Source: Nocardioides jejuensis
GTDB taxonomy: Bacteria > Actinomycetota > Actinomycetes > Propionibacteriales > Nocardioidaceae
DNA: 64,000 nucleotides
Reading direction: 5' to 3'
NCBI RefSeq assembly: GCF_004337475.1
Contig: NZ_SJZJ01000002.1
Span: 1 to 64,000 of the forward strand
Shown here: in pieces, positions 25,013 through 32,722 of the stretch
Layout: every line of letters begins with the position of its first letter
Position numbering within the stretch: position 1 is the first letter of the stretch
Translations under genes and position numbers: made by a program
The notes under the pieces: generated by a model
Databases searched by the model: none
What the model was told of the DNA's origin: nothing
What the model saw: the letters and a program-made list of their open reading frames with translations, nothing else

Positions 25013-25185
25013 GGACGGTACTTCTCGGGCCGCGGCGTCGGCATGGGCGGCGGCGCGACGGCGTTGCCGCGGCCTTCCATCGCCCCGAAGACGCCGAGCA
25101 ACACGCGTAGCGCCCGGGCGAGCACCCTGCCCGTGACGGAGATGGCAGCCCCGGCTGTGGTCGCGGCGGTGCGGCGTTCGGTCAT
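25009..25185 (-). CDS. Small hypothetical protein
   Basis: 58 residues from MTERRTAATT; an Ala/Val/Gly-rich central helix with LARALRVLLGVFGAM and a Pro-rich basic tail (PPPMPTPRPEKYRP). It overlaps the next gene by four bases. Not recognised. The longer open frame upstream has no coding character. Confidence 0.5.
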   Translation of the reverse strand: MTERRTAATTAGAAISVTGRVLARALRVLLGVFGAMEGRGNAVAPPPMPTPRPEKYRP

Positions 25186-25298
25186 GTGGTGAGTCTTGCC
25201 GAACGCGGCAGCCGTGTCCCCGTTTCCGGCTGGGAGCGCCGGACGGGGTCGTCGAAAATCCAGCGCACGCAGCACCCGCCGCGTCCTACGCTCCGGGC

Positions 25299-25937
25299 AT
25301 GGACCTGGCTGACGTCGAGTGCACGATGCTCGCGGAGTACGCCGAAGCCGGCATGCCGTCCTGGCCATCACCCCGTCGGATCGGCGACGTGCCGGCGGAC
25401 GACGAGTACTCGCGCGTCACGGACCCCGAGCGGTACGCCGTCGTGCACGCGCGCGCCGCGGCCTGGGCATCCGCGCTCGCGGGGCTGCCCGACGTCTCGG
25501 TGTCACGTGACGGCGACCTCCTACGGGTCTCCTCCTCACGCGCCCGCACGGCTCCGCTGCACCTTGCTCTGCGCACCGTCCTGGCCACGGATGACGCCGG
25601 GCCGATCGCGTTCCTCGACGTCGCGCTGGGCGATCCGGGGCACCTGCTCGCGACCTGGCCGGACTGCGGATGCGATGCCTGCGACTGCGGATCGGACGAC
25701 CTCCTGGAGGCCGTCGACGACGCGATCAGGTCTGCGATCGGCGGCCCGGTCGTGATCCTCACCGGCCCCACGTGGGAAGCCCGGTGGTCGACCTGGCAGA
25801 GCGGCACCTCGGGCCTCGACGCTCCCCCGTTCGACGATCTGATGGAGACCTGCCGGCTGCTCGCGGACGGCTCTGCACCGGCACTTCCCGACGACGCCGA
25901 GGCGTTCGTCAGCCAGAGCTGGCTGGACGAGCAGTGA
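25299..25937 (+). CDS. DUF6226-like protein
   Basis: 212-residue soluble protein. The cluster WPDCGCDACDCGSDDLLEAVDD carries four closely spaced Cys and recalls the DUF6226 family; a metal site is likely from the spacing. The N-terminal half is mixed alpha/beta with no known motif. The stop overlaps the start of the next gene (TGATG). Function unknown. Confidence 0.65.
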   Translation: MDLADVECTMLAEYAEAGMPSWPSPRRIGDVPADDEYSRVTDPERYAVVHARAAAWASALAGLPDVSVSRDGDLLRVSSSRARTAPLHLALRTVLATDDAGPIAFLDVALGDPGHLLATWPDCGCDACDCGSDDLLEAVDDAIRSAIGGPVVILTGPTWEARWSTWQSGTSGLDAPPFDDLMETCRLLADGSAPALPDDAEAFVSQSWLDEQ

Positions 25938-26428
25938 TGTCGCGGCAGACTGGCACCGTGCTCCGTCGTACGCCGCGTCCGCTGCCGCGCTGGGTGATTC
26001 GTGCGCTTCCCTGGGTCTACCTCGCCGGCGGCGTGGCCCTCGTGCCGTGGGCGCTCTACCTGGCGCTCACGCTGCCCGCGAACTACGCGACGGATCACTA
26101 CCGCGGCACCTGGGTCATCTTCGACGTCGGTCTCGCGGTAGCGCTGGCCTCGGTCGGCTGGTGTGCGTTCCGCCGCAGCCCCACGATCATCATCGCGCTC
26201 GCCGTCGCGGCGACCCTGCTCTTCACGGACGCGTGGTTCGACGTCTCCAGCGCACGTGGGGACGACCACCGCCAGGCGCTGCTCTCGGCGCTGCTGCTGG
26301 AGATCCCGGGCGGCCTGGTCTGCCTCCGGCTCGCGCACCGCGCGTTGTATCGCGTGCTCGCCGCCGGCGGGCTGGTGGATCTCGACATCGTCGCCGACGA
26401 GCAGGCAGCGGCCGAGAACGACTGCTAG
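25937..26428 (+). CDS. Hypothetical four-helix membrane protein
   Basis: 163 residues with helices at about 20-42, 55-75, 80-95 and 115-135 (WVYLAGGVALVPWALYLAL; VGLAVALASVGWCAF; IIIALAVAATLLFTDAWF). The DAWFDV motif inside the third helix and a soluble C-terminus (DLDIVADEQAAAEND) stand out. Translationally coupled to the DUF6226-like gene. Not recognised. Confidence 0.6.
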   Translation: MSRQTGTVLRRTPRPLPRWVIRALPWVYLAGGVALVPWALYLALTLPANYATDHYRGTWVIFDVGLAVALASVGWCAFRRSPTIIIALAVAATLLFTDAWFDVSSARGDDHRQALLSALLLEIPGGLVCLRLAHRALYRVLAAGGLVDLDIVADEQAAAENDC

Positions 26429-26495
26429 AGAACGATCCGCGCGGATGTGACGCGCGGACACTCCATGGGTGGAACCATCCACACGAGGAGGACAG

Positions 26496-27245
26496 ATGCG
26501 GAGCAGGTACGACGACGCGTCGTGGCGGCCGATCGGCCACACCGTGCACGACGCCTCACCGGCTGTGCCGGACCTGACGGACATGGAGAAGGACGCGCTC
26601 TGGGAGCGCATCGCCACGACTCCTCACGTCGCCAGCCGGTCGCGCAGGTCCTGGCGCACGGTCGTCGCCGCTCTCGTCGCGACCTCGGCGATCGGCGTTG
26701 CCGGGGTGGCCACGGCCGCGGTCTTCAGCGCCCACACCGGCAAGGGCCCGGTGGACGCGGAAGACGTCGAGCTCGGCGGCCCGGGCGAGCGCCTCGACCC
26801 CTCGGCCCCCGATTTCGCTCAGGTGCTGGACGAGATCAGCCGCGACATCCGCTTCCCGTCGGCAGCCACGCGCCAGAAGGCCCTCGACTGGGAGGCCGCC
26901 GACTTCCCGTATGACTCAGGTCCCGTGGTGTCGACGGGTGCGCTGCGACTGTGGATCGCCGGCCACGCCGTGTGTGCGTGGACGAACGACTGGGCCGTCG
27001 CGCTCCGCGCGGGTGACGCAACTGGGGTTGAGGAGGCGGCGTCGGTCCTCCGGTCCGCGCGGACGTGGCCCGCCATCACCGACACCGATCCGGAGATGGC
27101 TCACCAGTCGGAGGCCGCCTGGCTCCCCGACCTCGAAAGGGCCGTCGCAGACGGCAAGCCGCGGGCCGCGCGCGCCGCCCTCTTCGGCAACCAGACCTGC
27201 ATGCCCGGGCTCGCCCCGGAGCTCGGCATGGGACGCGCCCAGTGA
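26496..27245 (+). CDS. Single-pass membrane protein, possible anti-sigma factor
   Basis: 249 residues. The cytoplasmic N-terminus (~50 residues, with LTDMEKDALWERIA) leads into one membrane helix (~54-77, RTVVAALVATSAIGVAGVAT) and a ~170-residue outer domain with CAWTNDWAVALRAGD and a distal Cys. GAGGAGG lies just upstream of the ATG, which excludes the longer frame. Its stop overlaps the GTG of a sigma-factor gene (GTGA). Topology and coupling suggest an anti-sigma or sensor partner, but no zinc-binding HxxxCxxC is present and the usual sigma-first order is reversed. Confidence 0.6.
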   Translation: MRSRYDDASWRPIGHTVHDASPAVPDLTDMEKDALWERIATTPHVASRSRRSWRTVVAALVATSAIGVAGVATAAVFSAHTGKGPVDAEDVELGGPGERLDPSAPDFAQVLDEISRDIRFPSAATRQKALDWEAADFPYDSGPVVSTGALRLWIAGHAVCAWTNDWAVALRAGDATGVEEAASVLRSARTWPAITDTDPEMAHQSEAAWLPDLERAVADGKPRAARAALFGNQTCMPGLAPELGMGRAQ

Positions 27246-27802
27246 CGACGGGTGCGACCCGCTCCGACCTCGAGGAGCTCTACCGGTCGTACGCCGACGA
27301 GCTGCACGCCTTCCTCTGGCGCCGTGCCGGCCAGACGGGTGCCGATCTGCTCGGAGACGTGTTCGTGGTCGCCCTGCAGCGGCTGAACGACCTGCCCGCG
27401 CCCCACCTCCGGCGGGCGTGGCTCTATGGCACGGCGCGCCGGCTGCTGCTGGCGCAGGGACGCGCGGCCGGTCGGCGTACGCGTGCCGAGGTGGAGCGCA
27501 GCCGCCTGCACGACCCGCTGTCGGGCTCCGCCGAGGAAGGCAGTGCGCGGGCGGCAGCCGTGCGCATGGCGCTCGCTTCGCTGCGCGAGATCGACCGCGA
27601 GCTGATCCGCCTCACGGAGTGGGAGCAGTTGCCGGTGACCGAGGCCGCCGTGGTGCTCGGGCTCCGCCCCGGGACGGCGCGGATGCGGCTCCTGCGTGCA
27701 CGACGCGCCCTGGCCGGGCACGACGCCCTGGTGGCCCTGCTGCCCCCGACAAGCGCCTCGGCCGACACCCTTGAGGTGCCGAAACCGCAGTGCGCTCTCT
27801 GA
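27242..27802 (+). CDS. ECF-type RNA polymerase sigma factor
   Basis: 186-residue sigma-70 family protein. Region 2 spans LEELYRSYADELHAFLWRRA through RRAWLYGTARRLL, and region 4 has DRELIRLTEWEQLPVTEAAV followed by the helix-turn-helix GLRPGTARMRLLRARRALAG. It lacks region 3, as ECF sigmas do. Start is GTG at 27242, overlapping the upstream membrane-protein stop. The C-terminal tail after region 4 is short and Pro-rich. Target genes are unknown. Confidence 0.82.
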   Translation: MTTGATRSDLEELYRSYADELHAFLWRRAGQTGADLLGDVFVVALQRLNDLPAPHLRRAWLYGTARRLLLAQGRAAGRRTRAEVERSRLHDPLSGSAEEGSARAAAVRMALASLREIDRELIRLTEWEQLPVTEAAVVLGLRPGTARMRLLRARRALAGHDALVALLPPTSASADTLEVPKPQCAL

Positions 27803-27824
27803 GCACCACGGCTACGGTCACGCC

Positions 27825-27924
27825 ATGCCCACGTACGACGACCTCACCCGACGTGGTCGAGGCCACGTACCGGGCGATGATCGCGGCGTTCATCGAGCTG
27901 GAGCTGGTCGAGCACAGCCGCTGA
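27825..27924 (+). pseudogene. Possible frameshifted remnant of a very small gene
   Basis: ATG at 27825 opens MPTYDDLT, then a +1 shift at the CCC near 27847-27849 gives a convincing continuation DVVEATYRAMIAAFIELELV ending at TGA 27922-27924. In either single frame the product is disrupted: frame one turns into Arg/Ala/Gly-rich sequence. This could be a small gene broken by one base, a sequencing error, or chance. Confidence 0.3.
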
Positions 27925-27927
27925 TCG

Positions 27928-28242
27928 TCACGCGTTGCCGGGCACCCAGTTCAGCCAGATCACCCCGCCAGCAGCCGCTGCCACGAGGAACGGCGTCGGT
28001 GACCATCGGGACCGGACGAACATCAGCACCAGGCCGACGAGGCCTGCCGCGACGCACGGCAGCGTGAGCAGCAACTGGCCGGTGTAGAGCCAGCGGCCTG
28101 ACTGCGCAACGTTCCCCGAGCAGGTGTCGTCGCAGCGGAAGACGAAGAGGAACAGCGACGTCATCAACCACAGGCCCATCGCCAGGAGCCCGAGCGCGGT
28201 AAGTCCGACCCTCGCCGCCATCGGCCGCGCCTGCTCAGTCAC
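27928..28242 (-). CDS. Small three-helix membrane protein
   Basis: 104 residues with helices at about 12-35, 52-75 and 84-98, and a Cys pair in the first loop (FRCDDTCSGN) that probably lies outside and forms a disulfide. Not recognised. It converges with the possible minigene before it. Confidence 0.6.
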   Translation of the reverse strand: MTEQARPMAARVGLTALGLLAMGLWLMTSLFLFVFRCDDTCSGNVAQSGRWLYTGQLLLTLPCVAAGLVGLVLMFVRSRWSPTPFLVAAAAGGVIWLNWVPGNA

Positions 28243-28455
28243 GACGGGCCATCTGGATGCCGCGAGCGACCGCGCGAGCGTCGTTGTTCATGCCTGCGAC
28301 TCTAGGGAGGCCTGGGGCTCGGCGGCGCGGAATTCGTGGCTCGGGTCCACGGCAGATCTCCTCCCTTCGACTCTCGCTAGGCCGGTGCTTCGGGAGCGAG
28401 ACCGTCCCGTCTGTCCCGGTTGCACGATTGCCCAATCCACAAGAGCATCACTCGC

Positions 28456-28905
28456 ATGTCGAACGCAGTCCTCACCATGACCCGCGGACACCTGACTCGA
28501 TGGCTCGCCATCAACAGCGGCCTCGTCGTCTTCTGGACCTGGTTCGTGCTGACCGAGTCGCACGCCGTCGTTCAGGTCCTCGGATTCGTCTTCGGACTGC
28601 TTGCCATGCGAAGCCTGGCTGGCACCGTCGTCGCGTTCTTCCGCCCTCCGACCCTGGAACTCAGCGACGCTGGCCTGGCTGTCACCACGATCATTCGCAC
28701 GCAGATCCATCCCTGGGCCGAGTGCTCCGACTTCCGGCCTGTGCAGCGTCTGTTCGGCGGTCACGTCCGGTTTCAGACCGGCCAGCGCCGGCGATCACTT
28801 CCGGCCGGCTTCGGCGCGGGCGGACGACAGTTGACGGCCGCACAGCTTGCGGAAGCCTTCGAGGAAGCGCGGGCGGCGTACGTGCCTCCGCACGAAGCTC
28901 GGTGA
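28456..28905 (+). CDS. Membrane protein with PH-like C-terminal domain
   Basis: 149 residues from MSNAVLTMTR. Two helices (AINSGLVVFWTWFVL and VVQVLGFVFGLLAMRSL) precede a domain with LELSDAGLAVTT and IHPWAECSDFRPV, the pattern of small bacterial PH-like proteins in which a Trp-x-Glu strand follows the membrane hairpin. Start choice is uncertain; in-frame Met codons exist 36 bases upstream. Function unknown. Confidence 0.6.
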   Translation: MSNAVLTMTRGHLTRWLAINSGLVVFWTWFVLTESHAVVQVLGFVFGLLAMRSLAGTVVAFFRPPTLELSDAGLAVTTIIRTQIHPWAECSDFRPVQRLFGGHVRFQTGQRRRSLPAGFGAGGRQLTAAQLAEAFEEARAAYVPPHEAR

Positions 28906-28972
28906 CGGCCTCACCTCCGGGCTGAACCGTCTGCGCGTTCGCGGAACCGTTCCAGCGCGCGACGACAGCCGA

Positions 28973-29992
28973 TCAGGATCCGACGCGGACCGCAGCCCAC
29001 CAGACCTTGCCCGCGGTCGCGAGCCGCATCCTGGATCGCCAGGTCAGAGCCTCCAGGCCCTCCCTGTCGACATCCACCAGGACGACGTGCAGGAACCGGT
29101 GTCCCTCGACCATCTTCTGGAGCGATGCCGGCAACGCGCCGAGGGCCAGGCTCGCCCGCCGTCCCGGAGCAACTTCGATCACCAGCGTGGCGTCGGACCC
29201 CGCTACCTCCAGCCTCAGCGTCTCCGGCATCACGCCGACCCCCAGGACGGCTCCCGCAGGGCCTTCGGGCACCGGCTTCAGCCCGATGGCTTCAGCCCAC
29301 GCTGCCCGTGAGGCTCCGCCGGCGAGCAGACGGAGCGCCTGAGCGTCGACGGCGATCAGCACACCAGACCGCTCCACGTCGTACAGGCGGTCGACGACGA
29401 ACGACTCCGTCCCGATGCTGCCGTGGCACCGCTGGACCGGCGAGTTGGCCGCGTAGTGGAGGTCCAGCTGGCCGTCAGGGCCGGTGCGCCAGCGAGACCG
29501 CGACTCGAGCTCGACCGGGAAGGCAAACCGTGGCGGATGGCTCAGGCTGTCCTCGGGCACGAGCGGCCAGCAATCGAGCCGGTGCAGCAGGTCCGTAGCT
29601 GCGGCATCGAGGACCGCCACGAAGAGGCTCTCCAGCGCAGCGTCATCGAGGTTGAAGCGCCACTTCGCATTGAGGTCGAGGGCTGTCAGGCCCGGGTCAC
29701 GAACGCAGTCGAGCCACGTGCTGTAGCCGATCGCCAGCCGCACCTTCTCGGCGCTGACTCCTGCGAGGCTCGGGAAGACCGCGCGATCCTCATGTGTGGT
29801 GAACCCGACGCCGACGTCGAAGTCGAGGTCATGCCTGCCGATGCCGCCACGGCCGCTCACCTCGATCACCGCGACACCCTTGTCCGTGACCACACGGAAC
29901 GTGCCGTGACTCCGTCGAAAGCCGTGCTTCCGCAGCGTCGGAGCCACGACGTCGCGCACGAACACGGCCAGCGGTTTCACGGACGCGAGCAT
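28973..29992 (-). CDS. DUF4304-like protein
   Basis: 339 residues, soluble. The first ~130 residues (VRDVVAPTLRKHGFRRSHGT and a later FTTHEDRAVFP) resemble the DUF4304 domain, a module of unknown role often scattered in toxin-immunity or defence neighbourhoods. The remainder has no family I recognise. No toxin gene is visible nearby, and the gene stands alone. Confidence 0.65.
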   Translation of the reverse strand: MLASVKPLAVFVRDVVAPTLRKHGFRRSHGTFRVVTDKGVAVIEVSGRGGIGRHDLDFDVGVGFTTHEDRAVFPSLAGVSAEKVRLAIGYSTWLDCVRDPGLTALDLNAKWRFNLDDAALESLFVAVLDAAATDLLHRLDCWPLVPEDSLSHPPRFAFPVELESRSRWRTGPDGQLDLHYAANSPVQRCHGSIGTESFVVDRLYDVERSGVLIAVDAQALRLLAGGASRAAWAEAIGLKPVPEGPAGAVLGVGVMPETLRLEVAGSDATLVIEVAPGRRASLALGALPASLQKMVEGHRFLHVVLVDVDREGLEALTWRSRMRLATAGKVWWAAVRVGS

Positions 29993-30038
29993 CGCACGCG
30001 CCGCGGTGCTCGGGAGCGGATATCGGGCAGGCTCGGAC

Positions 30039-30680
30039 TCAAGGCTCCGACAGTGTCAGGTCGATGCCCGTCACTCGGCCGTGGCCGTCGCTCATGAGCA
30101 CGAGCTCGAAGTCAGAGGCACACGTCCTCCACGCCTCGACGGGCCGTAGCACGATCACGCTGCCTCGCGGCGGCGGTCCCTCACGCGGCGGGGCGCACAG
30201 GATCGGCGCGACGTCCGGGGCGTAGGTCAGGCCAACGTTGTTGATCCGGGCGTTCTTGATCGGGCCAAAGAGATCGACCGGGCAGACCGCCGCGGCGTAG
30301 GTCGACTGTCCGTGCGGGCACGCGGCGTTCAGTGTGCGCGGTCCGCTCGGGCCTGTCGGCAACGTCGCGGTGCCCACGCGGGCACCACCGATGCGCAGCT
30401 CGATCTCGCCTGTGTGGGGCACCGAATCCCTGGTGCCACCCACGTAGGCGACGACGTCGTGTGCCAGGCGGACGAGGTCAGCGCTGACTGCTCCGGAACC
30501 GTCGGACACCAGACCGGCGCTCCCCTGATCCGCACTCGCCGTCGGCGAGGGCAGCTGAGAGTGAGGCGTGGGGCTCACGGACGGCGGGCCTTCCGTCTGC
30601 GGCACACCACCCGACGCGCAGCCCGCCAGGAAGACCACCAACGGAGCCAGTGCCCCGACAACCCGGATGTACACGCTCAT
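30039..30680 (-). CDS. Putative lipoprotein
   Basis: 213 residues with a lipoprotein signal: MSVYIRVVGALAPLVVFLAG then Cys in LAGC. A Pro/Ser/Thr-rich linker (residues ~25-60) leads to a C-terminal domain with three Cys (NAACPHGQSTYAAAVCPVDL and ILCAPP) and a TGIDLTLSEP end. GGAG about 8 bases upstream supports the ATG at 30680. Function unknown; it is probably tethered to the outer face of the membrane. Confidence 0.75.
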   Translation of the reverse strand: MSVYIRVVGALAPLVVFLAGCASGGVPQTEGPPSVSPTPHSQLPSPTASADQGSAGLVSDGSGAVSADLVRLAHDVVAYVGGTRDSVPHTGEIELRIGGARVGTATLPTGPSGPRTLNAACPHGQSTYAAAVCPVDLFGPIKNARINNVGLTYAPDVAPILCAPPREGPPPRGSVIVLRPVEAWRTCASDFELVLMSDGHGRVTGIDLTLSEP

Positions 30681-30772
30681 CGCCCCGCTCCTCGTCCTCA
30701 CACCTCGTGAAGATCACGCGCGAGAGACGCGGCCGGTTGTCGACACCACGCCGTTACGCCGGCCGCGCGACG

Positions 30773-30811
30773 CGGCCCGGACGTCCTGGCTCTCCAGGTT
30801 CGTCCGGGCCG
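30773..30811 (-). terminator. Strong GC-rich hairpin terminator
   Basis: GGCCCGGACG (30774-30783) pairs perfectly with CGTCCGGGCC (30801-30810), and the loop holds a nested CCTGG/CCAGG stem. It lies 11 bases past the stop of the leftward secreted-protein gene. There is no T-run, which is common for actinobacterial terminators. Confidence 0.65.
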
Positions 30812-30821
30812 TGGCTGATGG

Positions 30822-31718
30822 TCAGAGCGCGGCAAACGGCAGGTGTGCGAACACGTAGGTGTCGCCATCGACACCGACCGCGTGCAGGCCCTGGTAGTAC
30901 GCGTCACAGGTGTCCGCGCCAACGCGCTTGAGGTTGACCGTGACGTTCTTGTACTTGCCCGGCAGCAGGTTGCCTGTCGAGTAGCCGGAGCCCTGGACCA
31001 GGGCGGTCACGTTCGTCGTCCCCACCTTGTACGTCGCGACGACGCCGCAGTAGACCCCGTCAGCGGTGAGGTTGATGGCGCTGATCTGCTGCGAGTTGTT
31101 GGCGAGCCGGAGCGTGAAGTTGACGTTCTGGCCGACCTTGAGCGCATTCGAGCTCTCGTACATGTAGCTCGTCGCGCCGCCGACGTTGGCTTGGGAGCCG
31201 GTCTTCAGCAGGGCCGTGTGGGCCGTGGTCTGGGTAGCTGGCGCCGCGGTGTTCGCGACGGCGTACTTGTAGGCGAGGAACTCGTCGGTGGCGGCATCGC
31301 GGACCGAGACCTGGTTGTAGAACTGGGTCTGCGGTGCGCTGCCGGGGAGCGAGACCTTGAGCGTCAGCAGGATCGACGCTCCGGGGTTGACCGGCGCGCT
31401 GGTCCAGGTGTTCGGGAGCAGCGTCGTGCCCTTGTAGAGCTTGGCGGTGGCTCCCGCCGCGGGGGCTGTCTCGACCTTGTACTGCTGGACGGCGCCGCTG
31501 TTGTTGACCAGCTTGAAGCCGAACGGCTTCGCCGGCCCGCCGGGTACGACGGCGACGTTGTTGTAGGGCGCGTCGGAGTACACGGACCCCACGCCCTTCA
31601 TCAGGAGCCGCGCACTCGACGCGGCGTTGGCGGGGGCTGCCGAGAGCCCCACCAGCGCGACCGTCGAGACGACGGCCAGGAGTGCCGCCGACGTGCGGCG
31701 GCGGAATGACTTGAGCAT
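30822..31718 (-). CDS. Secreted protein
   Basis: 298 residues beginning with a textbook Sec signal: MLKSFRRRTSAALLAVVSTV, then LSAAPANA with cleavage expected after ANA. The mature part is beta-rich, Asn/Thr/Val-rich, and reads like two immunoglobulin-like halves (FGFKLVNNSGAVQQYKVETA and NFTLRLANNSQQISAINLTA). Each half has a similar LxNNSxxxxxx strand, suggesting internal duplication. Two Cys occur near the C-terminus. It is followed by a strong hairpin and divergent from a hydrolase. Function unknown. Confidence 0.75.
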   Translation of the reverse strand: MLKSFRRRTSAALLAVVSTVALVGLSAAPANAASSARLLMKGVGSVYSDAPYNNVAVVPGGPAKPFGFKLVNNSGAVQQYKVETAPAAGATAKLYKGTTLLPNTWTSAPVNPGASILLTLKVSLPGSAPQTQFYNQVSVRDAATDEFLAYKYAVANTAAPATQTTAHTALLKTGSQANVGGATSYMYESSNALKVGQNVNFTLRLANNSQQISAINLTADGVYCGVVATYKVGTTNVTALVQGSGYSTGNLLPGKYKNVTVNLKRVGADTCDAYYQGLHAVGVDGDTYVFAHLPFAAL

Positions 31719-31814
31719 GGATTCACCCCATGAACGAACGCGGTTGCCCTGCGCAACACGGTTCTCGCAGCCTCCTCCGGTCCCTCCGCGCCACGCGAGA
31801 GCCGCCCGCCGAAC

Positions 31815-31844
31815 CTCGGGTGCGTCCCGGTGTCAACACCCGAG
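31815..31844. repeat. Inverted repeat CTCGGGTG/CACCCGAG in a divergent promoter region
   Basis: 8-base perfect arms with a 14-base spacer lie in the 251-base gap between the leftward secreted-protein gene and the rightward hydrolase. The rest of this gap holds no open frame. The only promoter-like sign near the hydrolase is TAGGTT at 31958-31963, 7 bases before its GTG, fitting a leaderless transcript. The inverted repeat could be a regulator site or chance in GC-rich sequence. Confidence 0.35.
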
Positions 31845-31969
31845 CACAGGATCACCCGGCCGGGCTCGGGTCTCCCCCAGTGAACGCCGCGGACCGTGGT
31901 TACTTTCCAGTTTCCGGACGAGAGCCCCGCACACCCGACCTGGGGCCCCTCGCGCCCTAGGTTGGTGTC

Positions 31970-32722
31970 GTGGCAACGAAGGTGCAGTTCCCGAGTTCGA
32001 CGGGCGAAATGCTGGCTGGTCTCATCGACGAACCGGAGGGCAAGGTCCGCGGCTGGGGCGTCTTCTCCCACGGCTTCACGCTCGGCAAGGACTCGCCCGC
32101 TGCCGCCCGGATCTGCAAGCAGCTCGCGGCCGAAGGCATCGGCATGCTCCGCTTCGACGCGATCGGCCTCGGCGACTCCGAGGGCGACTGGGGCTCGGGG
32201 TCGTTCACCCACAAGGTCAACGACGTCGTCGAGGCATGCGACTTCATGGCCGCCCGCGGCACGCGCCCCCAGCTCCTGGTCGGACACTCGTTCGGCGGTG
32301 CCGCCGTCCTCGCCGCCGCGCACCGCACAACGGCGGTCGCCGTGGTCACGGTCGGGGCGCCGTACGACCCGGCCAACGTCGAGAAGCAGTACGACGCGAT
32401 CATCGACCGTGTCCTCCAGGACGGCGAGGCCGAGTGGCTCGTCGGCGGCCGCGCGCTCACCGTGCGCCGACACTTCGTCGAGGATGTCCGCGGGCAGGAC
32501 CTCAACCGCGACATCGGTTCGTTGACGCGCCCGCTCCTGGTGATGCACTCCCCGACCGACGAGACGGTCGCGATCGACAACGCCGCGAAGATCTTCCGGG
32601 CCGCGCACCACCCGCGGAACTTCATCGACCTCGAGGGCAGCGACCACCTGCTCACCGCCCGCGGTCAGGGCAAGCGTGTCGGGCGGATCATCAGCGCCTG
32701 GGCCGACCAGTACCTCAGCTGA
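31970..32722 (+). CDS. Alpha/beta hydrolase
   Basis: 250-residue serine hydrolase. FSHGFT forms the oxyanion site, the nucleophile elbow is VGHSFGG, the acid is probably the Asp in HSPTDETV and the His lies in GSDHLLT. This fold is often fused to an OsmC domain in other bacteria; here it is free-standing. It ends by overlapping 8 bases of the convergent ABC exporter. Substrate unknown. Confidence 0.82.
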   Translation: MATKVQFPSSTGEMLAGLIDEPEGKVRGWGVFSHGFTLGKDSPAAARICKQLAAEGIGMLRFDAIGLGDSEGDWGSGSFTHKVNDVVEACDFMAARGTRPQLLVGHSFGGAAVLAAAHRTTAVAVVTVGAPYDPANVEKQYDAIIDRVLQDGEAEWLVGGRALTVRRHFVEDVRGQDLNRDIGSLTRPLLVMHSPTDETVAIDNAAKIFRAAHHPRNFIDLEGSDHLLTARGQGKRVGRIISAWADQYLS

